A DNA stretch of 64,000 nucleotides, taken from the NCBI RefSeq assembly GCF_900101845.1, contig NZ_FNAM01000016.1, positions 1-64,000 on the forward strand, in the 5' to 3' direction. The notes beneath the pieces were generated by a model. It saw only the letters and a program-made list of their open reading frames with translations. It was not told the DNA's origin and searched no databases. Below are positions 34,540-44,207 of this stretch, piece after piece. The position numbers were made by a program, and so were the translations under genes. The DNA is from Sporomusa acidovorans (lineage in GTDB: Bacteria > Bacillota > Negativicutes > Sporomusales > Sporomusaceae). Each line of letters starts with the position of its first letter. Position 1 is the stretch's first letter.

Positions 34540-35811
34540 TTGAAAGGATTGGAAGGAATCAAAGTAATTGAATTAACTTCTTACATAGCCGCGCCGGCAT
34601 GCCCCAGAATCCTTGGGGAAATGGGAGCGGAAATTATTAAGATTGAACCATTTACCGGTGACGAGCAACGTACGCAAGGGCCGGGCTATGGCATGCTGCG
34701 CGATGATATTGAAGACCCCGCCTTTGATATGGCAAGCCTTGATAAGAACTGGTTAAGTGTCAACCTTAAAAGCAAGGAAGGTCTGGAATTTGTTTATAAA
34801 ATGCTGGCAACGGCCGACGTCCTGGTTACAAATTTTCGGGACAGGGCTTTGGTTAAATTAGGATTGGATTACAAGACGATCAGTAAGATGTTTCCGCATA
34901 TTGTTTATGCACAAATGAGAGGTTATGGCGAAAGAGGCCCGGAGAAGGATTCCAGGGGATATGACGCTACGGCATATTCCGCCAGGGGCGGCATATTAAC
35001 CGCATTCCCCCAGGTGGGCGAAAACCCGGTCAATGTTCCGGCAGCTTTTGGCGATTGGAACGCGAGCGGCTTTTTGACCGCCGGTGTCTTGGCTGCCTTA
35101 GTTCGCAAAGAAAAAACAGGTTTGGGCGATAAAATTGTTGTAAATCTTTATCATGTCGCCTGTTGGGGCATGCAGCATGCCATTGTTTCCCGTCAGTCCG
35201 GAGCGCTGTATCCAAGATCACGCAAATTGGTGCCAACGCCGTCCAACAACTGTTACCAATCTAAAGACGGGATTTGGTTTCTAATTTGCCAGGGCAATTA
35301 TAACAAGTATTATGAACAAATGGTTACAGCATTTGGGATTGGATTACTCATAAACAATGAAGAGTACAATACCCTGGAAAAACTTACCGCGAATAAAACC
35401 AATGGCTATGTAGTCGAACTTTTCGAAAAAGCGTTTGCCAAAAAAACATTTGCCGAATGGGAAGAGATTTTCAGGAAAAATGAAATACCTTATCAGAAAG
35501 CCTTTACGATTGACGATGTCCTTATGGATGAAGAAGCTTACGCCAATGATATTTTAAGACGCGTTCACTATGAGTCTTACGGCAAACGCGTTATACCTAC
35601 AAGTCCGATCAGAATGAGGAGTGTCGGCGATCCTAAGTTATGGACTTCGAAACCAATCGGTTATGATACGCGTTCTTATCTGCTTAAATATGGCTATTCC
35701 GAAAACGATGTGCAAAAATTTATTAATAATGGCGTAATTAAAGTGTATGAAGGCAAGACATTAGCATTCAATAAACTTAATGATTCATCGGCAGCAGAGC
35801 CTCTTTCCTAA
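34540..35811 (+). CDS. Class III CoA transferase, FldA-like (first copy)
   Basis: A 423-residue CaiB/BaiF-family transferase. It opens KGLEGIKVIELTSYIAAPAC and carries the probable catalytic Asp172 in AFGDWNASG. The plan and an insert with RGYDATAYSARGG resemble FldA, the cinnamoyl-CoA:phenyllactate CoA-transferase, and HadA. Such enzymes move CoA between an arylacrylate-type product and a new substrate. It starts at TTG 34540, nine bases after AAGGAGG. A close paralogue lies at 54767, and an FldBC-like dehydratase lies at 24-26.7 kb. Confidence 0.85.
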   Translation: MKGLEGIKVIELTSYIAAPACPRILGEMGAEIIKIEPFTGDEQRTQGPGYGMLRDDIEDPAFDMASLDKNWLSVNLKSKEGLEFVYKMLATADVLVTNFRDRALVKLGLDYKTISKMFPHIVYAQMRGYGERGPEKDSRGYDATAYSARGGILTAFPQVGENPVNVPAAFGDWNASGFLTAGVLAALVRKEKTGLGDKIVVNLYHVACWGMQHAIVSRQSGALYPRSRKLVPTPSNNCYQSKDGIWFLICQGNYNKYYEQMVTAFGIGLLINNEEYNTLEKLTANKTNGYVVELFEKAFAKKTFAEWEEIFRKNEIPYQKAFTIDDVLMDEEAYANDILRRVHYESYGKRVIPTSPIRMRSVGDPKLWTSKPIGYDTRSYLLKYGYSENDVQKFINNGVIKVYEGKTLAFNKLNDSSAAEPLS

Positions 35812-35898
35812 AAGCAGATCTTTCATTAAAAACGGTACAAAAGTCTGCAGAGCCAATCAGTTAATAGTAGTGTATTAATGATAAAGCGAGGTTCATGT

Positions 35899-37374
35899 AT
35901 GTTAAAGAAAAAAGTAACAGATTTACGTTCTGCGATTGGATTATTAAAGTCAGTGCCGGGACAATTACTTGAAACGAATGAACCCGTAGATCCACATGCC
36001 GAATTATCCGGGGTGTATCGTCATGTCGGTGCGGGCGGAACCGTAATGCGCCCTACAAAAACCGGACCGGCAATGCTGTTTAATACGATAAATGGTCATG
36101 AAGATGCACGAGTAATTATTGGCTTATTGGCCAGCCGAAGCAGAGTCGGACTTATGCTTGGCACCGATCCGGAACGACTTGGTTTTCTTTTAAAGGAAGC
36201 CGTGAGCAACCCTGTAGCACCCATCATAGTTTCGAAAGATAAAGCTAGCTGTCAAGAAGTTATTCACTACGCCCATGAACCGGGCTTTGATATTAGAAAA
36301 TTAGTTCCTGCGCCAACGAATACGGAAGAAGATGCCGGTCCCTATATTACTATGGGGATGTGCTATGCTTCTGATCCGGCTACCGGAGAATCAGATATTA
36401 CCATTCATCGTTTATGCTTGCAGAGTAAAGATGAAATATCGATGTATTTTGTTCCGGGCGCCCGTCATTTAGGCGTGTTTCGCGAGCGGGCGGAAAGATC
36501 CGGAAAACCGTTACCGATATCAATTAGTATCGGTGTTGATCCCGCTATTGAAATTGCGGCTTGTTTCGAGCCGCCGACAACACCTCTTGGTTATAATGAA
36601 TTGTGTATAGCCGGAGCAATTAGAAATGAAGCTGTTGAATTAGTGTCATGTTTGACCATTAATGAAAAAGCAATTGCCAATGCTGAATATGTTATTGAGG
36701 GCGAACTGCTGCCCGGCAGGTGTGTTCGCGAAGATCAGCATACAAACACAGGCAAAGCGATGCCGGAGTTCCCCGGCTATACCGGCCCGGCTAATCCTGA
36801 ATTACCTGTGATCAAAGTAAAAGCGGTTACGCATCGTGTGCAGCCTATCATGCAGACCTGTATAGGACCAAGTGAGGAACATGTAAATATGGCTGGTATC
36901 CCCACTGAGGCAAGTATTCTGCAAATGGTAGAAAAAGCTATGCCGGGCAGATTGCTGAATGTTTATGCGCATTCCTCAGGCGGTGGCAAATATATGGCTA
37001 TTTTACAAATAAAAAAGAGCCAGCCAAGTGACGAAGGACGGCAAAGACAAGCTGCACTGCTCGCATTTTCCGCATTTTCCGAACTTAAGCATGTAATCCT
37101 GGTTGATGAAGATGTCGACCTGTTTGACAGCAATGATATCATGTGGGCACTGAATACTCGCTATCAAGGCGATGTCGATACCATATTTATTCCCGGCGTA
37201 CGTTGCCATCCGCTTGATCCATCTCAAAGCCCTGATTATAACCCGGCCCTTAAGGATAAAGGTATCTCCTGCAAGGTGATTTTTGACTGTACGGTGCCTT
37301 ATCATTTAAAAGATAAGTTTAAAAGATCAAAGTTTAAGGAGGTGGATCCAAGAAGATTTACAACAGATATATAA
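35899..37374 (+). CDS. lpdC: UbiD-family decarboxylase, gallate decarboxylase (LpdC) type
   Basis: A 491-residue prenyl-FMN-dependent decarboxylase. By eye it follows LpdC of Lactobacillus along its whole length: DPHAELSGVYRHVGAGGTV, GFDIRKLVPAPTNTEEDAGP, ATFEPPTTP-type segment (CFEPPTTPLGYNEL), AMPEFPGYTG and RQAALLAFSAFSELKHV. LpdC removes the carboxyl group from gallate or protocatechuate. The following small LpdD-like gene strengthens the call; no UbiX/LpdB flavin prenyltransferase is seen in the window. ATG 35899 follows GCGAGG. The true substrate may be another hydroxybenzoate. Confidence 0.85.
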   Translation: MLKKKVTDLRSAIGLLKSVPGQLLETNEPVDPHAELSGVYRHVGAGGTVMRPTKTGPAMLFNTINGHEDARVIIGLLASRSRVGLMLGTDPERLGFLLKEAVSNPVAPIIVSKDKASCQEVIHYAHEPGFDIRKLVPAPTNTEEDAGPYITMGMCYASDPATGESDITIHRLCLQSKDEISMYFVPGARHLGVFRERAERSGKPLPISISIGVDPAIEIAACFEPPTTPLGYNELCIAGAIRNEAVELVSCLTINEKAIANAEYVIEGELLPGRCVREDQHTNTGKAMPEFPGYTGPANPELPVIKVKAVTHRVQPIMQTCIGPSEEHVNMAGIPTEASILQMVEKAMPGRLLNVYAHSSGGGKYMAILQIKKSQPSDEGRQRQAALLAFSAFSELKHVILVDEDVDLFDSNDIMWALNTRYQGDVDTIFIPGVRCHPLDPSQSPDYNPALKDKGISCKVIFDCTVPYHLKDKFKRSKFKEVDPRRFTTDI

Positions 37375-37403
37375 ATAGGAAGCCATTATTTAGTTAACAG
37401 CAA

Positions 37404-37790
37404 ATGGAAAGTGGTGATAGAGTGCGGCAGCTAACAGCAGCGAGCGGCAGAATAGGAATCACTTTGGAGGCTATCACAGTAGGGGAGGATATATGTGTAA
37501 TTATTTATGGGGGCGATAGTCCTCATATTGGTTGCGTAACCTTAAGTATTTTTCGACCAAGTTGGAAGGATGGCAGCACTCCTAGTACTACAACATCTGT
37601 GTTGAATTTAATAGGACATAAAGATGATCAGGTTGCACAGTCGGTATCACACTCACTTTCCGCTAAATTAAATAAAAATGTGGCTGTTATTTGCGGTATT
37701 CATATTGATAACATAACAAGCGAGGAAATCAAGGATACCATCAAACTTGTGGAGAGCTTAACCGACAGGTTAATACAGAAATTAATATAA
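37404..37790 (+). CDS. lpdD: LpdD-like small partner of UbiD decarboxylase
   Basis: A 128-residue protein, 29 bases after lpdC. It has the LpdD plan: GITLEAITVGEDICVIIYGG, SPHIGCVTLS, TSVLNLIGHKDDQVAQ and VAVICGIHIDNITSEEI. LpdD is described as needed for, or helping to supply prenyl-FMN to, LpdC-type decarboxylases. The start could also be GTG 37422. The gene pair ends at a strong hairpin. Confidence 0.8.
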   Translation: MESGDRVRQLTAASGRIGITLEAITVGEDICVIIYGGDSPHIGCVTLSIFRPSWKDGSTPSTTTSVLNLIGHKDDQVAQSVSHSLSAKLNKNVAVICGIHIDNITSEEIKDTIKLVESLTDRLIQKLI

Positions 37791-37855
37791 GTTTCGATAG
37801 ATTCGCTTTTTTCAAAAAAACGCTGCCTGCGTAATTATATTCTGTTTTTCGAAAT

Positions 37856-37905
37856 TGGCTTTATCTTTAAGCTGGCGAACTCTTGCCGGCCTAAAGATAA
37901 AGCCA
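37856..37905. terminator. Hairpin between convergent lpdD and LysR genes
   Basis: Perfect 14-bp arms TGGCTTTATCTTTA (37856-37869) and TAAAGATAAAGCCA (37892-37905) with an inner GCTGGC/GCCGGC stem. No long T-run, but the position between converging genes suits termination. Confidence 0.65.
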
Positions 37906-37994
37906 GTGTTATAATGGTCGATCAACTTATGATATCTGAATATTATAGATTCGATTCCTGTAGGTTCACAGTTAAAGTTAATAAATTCGTAAAT

Positions 37995-38900
37995 TTATGC
38001 ATATTCACGTTCTTGTAGCCAATGAATAAAAAAGTTTTTAAAGTTCGAAAGAACCGGAGAAAGTTTCCGCTTTTTGGGAAAGACCACGGAAAGAGTTCTA
38101 CGCGCTGTTGGCGTAAAACGAACAATGGCAATATTTTTTCGCTGGGCAGCCATAACCGTTCGCGAAGATATCATCGCAATACCTAATCCTTCAGCAACGA
38201 GTCCCAAACAGGTATCTGTGTACTGAGTATCATAACCAAATTTTGGTTTAAAACCAGCCGCCCCACAGGCTTCAATCGTATCTACAAAAAGACCGGAAGA
38301 TTTGGAAAAACAAATAAACGTTTCTTGTGCAGCCTCGCGTAAATCAATAACCTGTTTAGCAGCGAATGGATGGGAGGTGCTGGTTATTAGTACAATTTCA
38401 TCATTGACCAGAGGATAGGCGTCTAAAGGAAATTTTCCAGGTTTGTGCTTATCAAAAGCCGTAAGAAATGCTACTTCAATCTTCCCGTTATAGATTAATG
38501 GGTATAGATCAAAGCATTCGGCTTCGTGGAATTCAAGCGAAATTTTCGGATAGGTTCTTTGGAAGGTGGCAATAAGTGAAGTAATGCCATATGCGCCAAG
38601 CGCCGGGGTATTGCCAATAGTTATTTGTCCGCTTTCACCGACTACATATTTTTGCATTGAATTGTTAGTTTCCACCATATCCAGCATGATTTTTTTGGCA
38701 TTTTCAACGAACTCTAAACCTGCTGGCGTCAGGTGGACTGAGCGTGTAGTCCTTCCGAATAATACAACACCCAATTCATCTTCAAGTTTTTTTATTTGCT
38801 GTGACAGAGAGGAGGGCGTTACACATACTTCAGCGGCCGCTCGAGAAAAATTTTGGTATTTGGCTACTGACAGGACGTACCGAAGTTGATACATTTCCAT
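37995..38900 (-). CDS. LysR-family transcriptional regulator
   Basis: A 301-residue LysR protein with HTH at residues 1-60 (NFSRAAAEVCVTPSSLSQQIKKLEDEL) and an effector domain from about 88. ATG 38900 follows AAAGGAG on the reverse strand; the longer open frame to 38972 has no ribosome site. It converges on lpdCD and is divergent from the MFS block behind site C. A role in control of lpdCD or the island promoters is possible, but the six island elements show no clear T-N11-A box. Confidence 0.92.
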   Translation of the reverse strand: MEMYQLRYVLSVAKYQNFSRAAAEVCVTPSSLSQQIKKLEDELGVVLFGRTTRSVHLTPAGLEFVENAKKIMLDMVETNNSMQKYVVGESGQITIGNTPALGAYGITSLIATFQRTYPKISLEFHEAECFDLYPLIYNGKIEVAFLTAFDKHKPGKFPLDAYPLVNDEIVLITSTSHPFAAKQVIDLREAAQETFICFSKSSGLFVDTIEACGAAGFKPKFGYDTQYTDTCLGLVAEGLGIAMISSRTVMAAQRKNIAIVRFTPTARRTLSVVFPKKRKLSPVLSNFKNFFIHWLQEREYA

Positions 38901-39340
38901 GTAAATTCTCCTTTCGCATGTTATACACAGTATCAACATTCTGTAAATTTCGACAATATCCTGCCAATGCAAGATGTCGAATTATTCGAAAAATAGCGTA
39001 ATATGTTAAATTAAAACTTCTCAATCAAGTTTTTATAATCAAATGATTTTTAAGTATTTTTAATTAATGAAAGCTAAATACAGATAGTATGCTGAAATTT
39101 TGCTTGTTGTCATTTTTACTTCATGTAGTATTGCTAATAAAAAAATGAATATATGCTAATGCTTCATAATATTTTTAATCTTTAAACTAATTAAATTGTT
39201 GTAGATAATTAAGTATAGTACATTTAATATAAACCAAACCTGGAATTTTACTATTTTACAGCAAAGGAGGTTCTGTATAAAGTAATCCTGTTAATGAGTT
39301 TTATGAAGATAATTAAGTTATAGTTAAAGGAGGAAACATT
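38901..39340 (+). other. 440-bp divergent intergenic region holding site C
   Basis: AT-rich region between the LysR and MFS genes. It contains promoter-like site C at 39191-39219, an AAAGGAGG at 39264 with no following gene start, and the true MFS ribosome site AAAGGAGG near 39327. The unused ribosome site may mark a lost small frame. Nothing else was recognised. Confidence 0.5.
39191..39219 (+). promoter_or_regulatory. Island promoter-like element, site C
   Basis: TTAAAT (39191-39196), 17-bp spacer TGTTGTAGATAATTAAG, TATAGT (39214-39219), then ACATTTAA. It lies 121 bases before the first MFS gene. Confidence 0.77.
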
Positions 39341-40654
39341 ATGAATGCAAAGGTTGGGAATAAGCGATGGATTATCGTGACTTTGATGCTACTGAGTTAT
39401 GCTGTTATGTATATCAGCAGAACCAGTATGTCAATTGCCGGACCTGTGATGATGAAAGATTTTAACTGGAGTGCCACTCAGTTTGGTTTGGTATCGACGG
39501 CTTTTTTTATCGGTTATGCGCTTACCATGATGCCTGCCGGTTATTTAGCCGACCGGTTTGGCAGTGGGAAGATTATGGTATTTGGCATTCTGCTATATTC
39601 TTTATTTACGTTTCTTACTCCTTTTGGAGCGACAATAGGCATGTTGATCCTGCTTCGTGCCATAGTGGGTATAGGACAAGGGGTAATTTTGCCGTGCAAT
39701 GGCTCATTATTGGCTCAATGGGTACCTAAAAAAGAATCGGCAACGGCGCAAGGTGTTGTTATGATTGGTACTCCGATGGGTATCACTCTTACTATGCCGC
39801 TGGCAATCTTCTTTATGCAAAACTATAATTGGCAAACTGTATTTTATGCATTTGCGTTTTTGGGTCCTATCTGGATATTGTTATGGAGCCGACTGGGAAA
39901 AAATAAACCGGAATTGCATCCCTCAATTTCGAAAGAAGAAGTGGAATATATTAAAAATGACCAGGGACCTGTAGAAATAAGTGGCGCGGCTGCTGCCGTG
40001 GCACCAGGAGATGTTTTTAAGAATGTATCCGTGTGGACTTCTGCACTAGCGTATTTTACAAGTAATTACCTTTTTTTCTTGTTCTTTGCCTGGTTGCCAA
40101 CTTATTTTGTCAATGGACGTGGTTTTACGCTGGTCAAGAGCGGGTATATGACGATGATTCCCTATATGTTTGCCATGATCGCATACCCTCTTGGCGGTAT
40201 TTTGGCTGATAAGGCTGCCAAAAAATTTGGCAACAATATGGGGCGAAAACTATATCCCGTTATTGGGTTGATTGGGGCGGGAGTTTTCCTAATATTGGGC
40301 ACTCGCGTCGGCAGTGCGGAAGGCGCTATCATGCTTATCACCATATCCATCTTCTTCTTATCCATAACGCAAGCGCCATTTTTTTCTATGCCACCAATTT
40401 TTTCTTCAAAAAATGCGGGCAAGATCATCGGCTTGTATGGTTTCTGCGGTACTTGTGCCGGTTTAAGTGCACCCATATTAACCGGGGCCATTATTGATTA
40501 CACTAAGAGCTATGATTATGCTATGTATTTTGGTTCTGCTGTAGCCATAGTAGGTGCACTTATCTTATTGACGATTTGCACTGTTAAAGCAGTTGAAAGT
40601 AAAACCTATGTCGGTATCTCCCAGTCTACCACTGATATGAATTCCCGTAATTAA
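39341..40654 (+). CDS. MFS transporter, anion:cation symporter family (first copy)
   Basis: A 437-residue carrier with about 12 hydrophobic helices. It opens GNKRWIIVTLMLLSYAVMYISRTSM and has the MFS loop motif GYLADRFGSGK between helices 2 and 3. The ACS family carries organic anions such as sugar acids and aromatic acids with protons or Na+. With two paralogues at 40881 and 44208 and a chemoreceptor between them it forms an uptake and sensing block. The ATG follows AAAGGAGG. Confidence 0.88.
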   Translation: MNAKVGNKRWIIVTLMLLSYAVMYISRTSMSIAGPVMMKDFNWSATQFGLVSTAFFIGYALTMMPAGYLADRFGSGKIMVFGILLYSLFTFLTPFGATIGMLILLRAIVGIGQGVILPCNGSLLAQWVPKKESATAQGVVMIGTPMGITLTMPLAIFFMQNYNWQTVFYAFAFLGPIWILLWSRLGKNKPELHPSISKEEVEYIKNDQGPVEISGAAAAVAPGDVFKNVSVWTSALAYFTSNYLFFLFFAWLPTYFVNGRGFTLVKSGYMTMIPYMFAMIAYPLGGILADKAAKKFGNNMGRKLYPVIGLIGAGVFLILGTRVGSAEGAIMLITISIFFLSITQAPFFSMPPIFSSKNAGKIIGLYGFCGTCAGLSAPILTGAIIDYTKSYDYAMYFGSAVAIVGALILLTICTVKAVESKTYVGISQSTTDMNSRN

Positions 40655-40880
40655 TGTCAGTGGTAGAAATGAACTGTTATTGTCATATTTTTGCAAGGCT
40701 CTATCTTATTATTCCTGTAACCTATTAACAATCACTCCTTAGATCTATTTTTAAGATGGAGTGTTGCTTTTACTTCGGAAAATAACTATTGTTTTCAGAA
40801 TTAATAGTAAAAATTATCATGACGGTATTGGTAAGAGTTGGTTACATTTTCAGCTAAATTTGAGAGAGGAGAGGAATAGT

Positions 40881-42161
40881 TTGCAGGCAAAGATTGGCAA
40901 TAAAAGGTGGGAAATTATTGTTCTGATTGTCTTATGTTATGTGGTTTTGTACATGGATCGATCTTGTATGTCCATAGCAGGTCCAATTATGATGAAGGAA
41001 TTTAATTGGAGCGCTACCGATTATGGTTTGGTTTCAACAGCCTTTTTTATTGGCTATGGTTGTACTCAAATTCTAGGTGGCTGGTTAGCCGACCGGTTTG
41101 GCGGGGGCAAAGTTGTTATAATTGGTGCATTGTGGTGGTCGCTATTTGTTTTTTTGACTCCTTATGGTTCAACGCTTGGCCTGATGATCGTGATACGTGT
41201 CTTGATGGGCTGGGGTGAGGGGGTCACTTTGCCCGCCAACTCTTCGATAGTGGCGCAATGGATGCCCAAGAATGAATCAGGCTTAGCCCAGGGACTATGC
41301 CTTATGGGTGTTCCTATTGGACTGGTTATTACAATGCCGCTTTCCGTTTGGATTATGCAGACATGGGACTGGAAACTGATATTTCATAGTTTTGCTTTTA
41401 TAGCACCGTTTTGGGTTTTGTTGTGGCTAAAATTTGGGGTGGACAGACCGGAACAGCATCTAACAATAAGCCGGGAGGAATTGGCCTATATTAGAACTGA
41501 TCAAGGCATACAGAAAAGTACGGATTTGCCTGCCAATCTGACCGTACGGGATATATTTTCAAACAGTTCCGTGTGGAGTTGTGCAATTGCTTACTTTTGT
41601 GCCAACTACTTACTATACTTGTTTATGACCTGGTTACCTAATTATTTTGCACTGGGCCGGCACCTTGACATGGAAAAGACAGGTATCTATTCAATGTTCC
41701 CGTATATAGTTGCCACCTTTACGTATCCGCTTGGCGGTTATTTAGCAGATCGCGCTGCAATTAAATTTGGTGACAATATAGGCCGGAAGCTTTATCCCAT
41801 TGCCGGCATGGTGGCAGCCGGCGGCTTATTGGCAATTGGTTCCCAAGCACCCAACGCCACTGCTGCTATGGTGCTCATATCGGCTTCAAATGGCCTGCTA
41901 TGCTTGACTATGGGTGGCTTTTACTCAATGCCCATGGTATTTTCTCAGCAAAATGCCGGTAAGATAACTGGCTTATTTGCTACGTTCGCCACGATTGGCG
42001 GAATAAGTGCCCCCACTATTACTGGCTATATTATTGATTATTTTGGTCGGTACGAATATGCGTTATTTGTCGGTGCCGCTGTTGCTATGGTAGGGGCAAT
42101 TATTTTGCTAGTTGCCTGTAAGGTTAAACCGATTGAAAGTAAAACGGCAGTTTGTTGTTGA
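40881..42161 (+). CDS. MFS transporter, anion:cation symporter family (second copy)
   Basis: A 426-residue paralogue of its neighbours, with 12 hydrophobic helices, the [20 protein letters not shown] opening and the [11 protein letters not shown] loop. It starts at TTG 40881, seven bases after GAGAGG; the 40 codons upstream in the same frame are not carrier-like. It is closer to the copy at 44208 than to the copy at 39341 (both have YMDRSCMS and [13 protein letters not shown]). Probable substrate: an organic acid entering the island pathway. Confidence 0.87.
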   Translation: MQAKIGNKRWEIIVLIVLCYVVLYMDRSCMSIAGPIMMKEFNWSATDYGLVSTAFFIGYGCTQILGGWLADRFGGGKVVIIGALWWSLFVFLTPYGSTLGLMIVIRVLMGWGEGVTLPANSSIVAQWMPKNESGLAQGLCLMGVPIGLVITMPLSVWIMQTWDWKLIFHSFAFIAPFWVLLWLKFGVDRPEQHLTISREELAYIRTDQGIQKSTDLPANLTVRDIFSNSSVWSCAIAYFCANYLLYLFMTWLPNYFALGRHLDMEKTGIYSMFPYIVATFTYPLGGYLADRAAIKFGDNIGRKLYPIAGMVAAGGLLAIGSQAPNATAAMVLISASNGLLCLTMGGFYSMPMVFSQQNAGKITGLFATFATIGGISAPTITGYIIDYFGRYEYALFVGAAVAMVGAIILLVACKVKPIESKTAVCC

Positions 42162-42208
42162 GAGATAGTTTACTTCTGAAAAACAGAAAAAGAGGTAATT
42201 GTCATAAT

Positions 42209-44182
42209 ATGAAAAGTTTGCAAGCAAAGTTAATGCTTATAATTATTTCTATTATATTGATAGCGTTAGGTACCTTGGGGGGATTAAGCTATTGGAAAAC
42301 GTCGCAGCTCCTGTTTACAAACACGGAAGAAAGCGCCGTTGCTTTAACGCAAAATTCCGCTGAGCAGGCAGGATTATGGATCAATGCTCATAAATCGGAA
42401 ATTTCAATGCTGGCTCATTCTACCCTGATTACCAGTGGAAACATTGAAAACATTGTGCCTTTCCTTAAATCTGTCAATCAAGCCAATAAGGATTATATCT
42501 CTATTGTCTTTATTCAACTGGATGGAACGTTTTACGATTCTGCCGGCTTTACCGGCAATATCGCTCATAGGGAATATTTCCAGCGGGCCATTAAAGGAGA
42601 AACAGTAATAACAGACCCCTTAATATCAGTAACGGTGGGATTGCCTTTTGTAGCCATTGTGGTGCCTGTGGAAGCAAATGGCAAAATAATCGGCTGTCTA
42701 TCAGGTACAGTTAGTTTGGAAAATTTTAGCAAACAAATCGTAGCTGTCAAGATAGGTGAAACCGGCTATGCATTTGCCGTTCAGGGTAATGGTCTGGTGA
42801 TTGTACATCCCAATCATGACTATGTATTAAAACAAAACAGCATTACTGATCATGATTCTCCTCCACCGGTAAAAGCTGTCATAGAAAAAATGATAAGCGG
42901 AGAAAACGGTTATTCCCGGTATACTTATGCAGGAGTCGACAAGCTGATAGCTTATGCGCCAATACCGGGAGTTTCCTGGTCTCTTGGTATAACGGTGCCA
43001 ACACAGGAGATTACCGGGAAATTGAACCAATTGACCGTAATTATTGGCGTGATTACTTTGGCGGTTTTACTATTTGCAGTGATTGCCGTTGTCATTTTTA
43101 CGAAACGAATGATCAAGCCGATAAAAAAAGTGGAGGCGGCAGCAAACCAGATAGCTGACGGTGACATTACGGTCAGCAGTGTGGGGATTACATCTGATGA
43201 TGAATTGGGGCATCTAGGACAGTCTTTTGAAAAAATGACAGCAAACTTGCGGGTGCTTATCCGGGAAATCTCCAGTGCTGTTGAGCAGGTTGCGACTTCT
43301 TCCAAAGAGCTTACGGCCAGTGCCGAACAATCAGCACAAGCGGCTAACCAGGTGGCCGGCTCTATTACTGAGGTTGCCCAGGGCGCGGAAAAACAACTGG
43401 GTCTGGTAAATATAAGCACAAAAGTGGTAGAACAGATGTCACAGGGAATTGGGCAGGTTGTTGAAAATACCGCGGTAGTATCGGCAGCGGCAGAAAAAAC
43501 AGCCAGGGCGGCCAATGACGGTGAGCAAGCTATAGAAAAGGCAATCAATCAAATGACGGTAATTGAACAAAAGACTACGGATACTGCCCTGGTTATTGGG
43601 GAATTGGAGGAAAAATCCCAATATATTGGGCAGATTGTTGAAACGATATCCAATATAGCGGGCCAGACTAACCTTTTGGCCTTGAATGCAGCCATTGAAG
43701 CTGCCAGGGCCGGGGAACAGGGGCGTGGCTTTGCTGTTGTTGCTGATGAAGTTCGCAAACTTGCCGAACAGTCGCGGGAAGCGGCAAAACAAATTGCTGA
43801 ATTGATTGGCGAGGTTCAGCAAAGAACCAACAATGCGGTTACATTCATGGATCAAGGGAGAAAAGAAGTGACAGTAGGCACAGAAGTGGTTAATGTAGCC
43901 GGACAGAATTTCCGTAATATTCTTGTCATGATTCAAAACATGACAAAGCAAATCAGTGAGATATCCGCTGCGATTCAGCAAGTGGCAAATGGCAGCCGGC
44001 AGGTCGTCGATGCGATACAGGAAATTAATACGGAAAGCAAAAATACGGCCGGCGAAGCGCAGACAGTTTCAGCCGCAACCGAGGAACAGTCGGCCTCTAT
44101 GCAGCAAATCTCATCGGCAAGTCAGTCATTAGATAAAATGGCGGAGAAATTGCAGCAAGCCATATATAATTTTAAAGTTTGA
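42209..44182 (+). CDS. Methyl-accepting chemotaxis protein with periplasmic Cache sensor
   Basis: A 657-residue receptor. It has a first membrane helix at about residues 8-28, a dCache-like periplasmic domain at about 30-270 ([32 protein letters not shown]), a second helix near 285-305, HAMP ([20 protein letters not shown]) and a full signalling domain with [19 protein letters not shown] 42209 was chosen because the protein from there begins with the first helix. The HREYFQRA motif is typical of small-molecule Cache sensors. Its place between MFS genes suggests that it senses the transported acid. Confidence 0.9.
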   Translation: MKSLQAKLMLIIISIILIALGTLGGLSYWKTSQLLFTNTEESAVALTQNSAEQAGLWINAHKSEISMLAHSTLITSGNIENIVPFLKSVNQANKDYISIVFIQLDGTFYDSAGFTGNIAHREYFQRAIKGETVITDPLISVTVGLPFVAIVVPVEANGKIIGCLSGTVSLENFSKQIVAVKIGETGYAFAVQGNGLVIVHPNHDYVLKQNSITDHDSPPPVKAVIEKMISGENGYSRYTYAGVDKLIAYAPIPGVSWSLGITVPTQEITGKLNQLTVIIGVITLAVLLFAVIAVVIFTKRMIKPIKKVEAAANQIADGDITVSSVGITSDDELGHLGQSFEKMTANLRVLIREISSAVEQVATSSKELTASAEQSAQAANQVAGSITEVAQGAEKQLGLVNISTKVVEQMSQGIGQVVENTAVVSAAAEKTARAANDGEQAIEKAINQMTVIEQKTTDTALVIGELEEKSQYIGQIVETISNIAGQTNLLALNAAIEAARAGEQGRGFAVVADEVRKLAEQSREAAKQIAELIGEVQQRTNNAVTFMDQGRKEVTVGTEVVNVAGQNFRNILVMIQNMTKQISEISAAIQQVANGSRQVVDAIQEINTESKNTAGEAQTVSAATEEQSASMQQISSASQSLDKMAEKLQQAIYNFKV

Positions 44183-44207
44183 TGAAGTACTTAAGGAGGC
44201 GTTTCCT

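Noticed and set aside
42952-43548. Long reverse open frames inside the chemoreceptor gene
   Set aside because: Repetitive Ala- and Ser-rich translation typical of the antisense of coiled-coil signalling domains.
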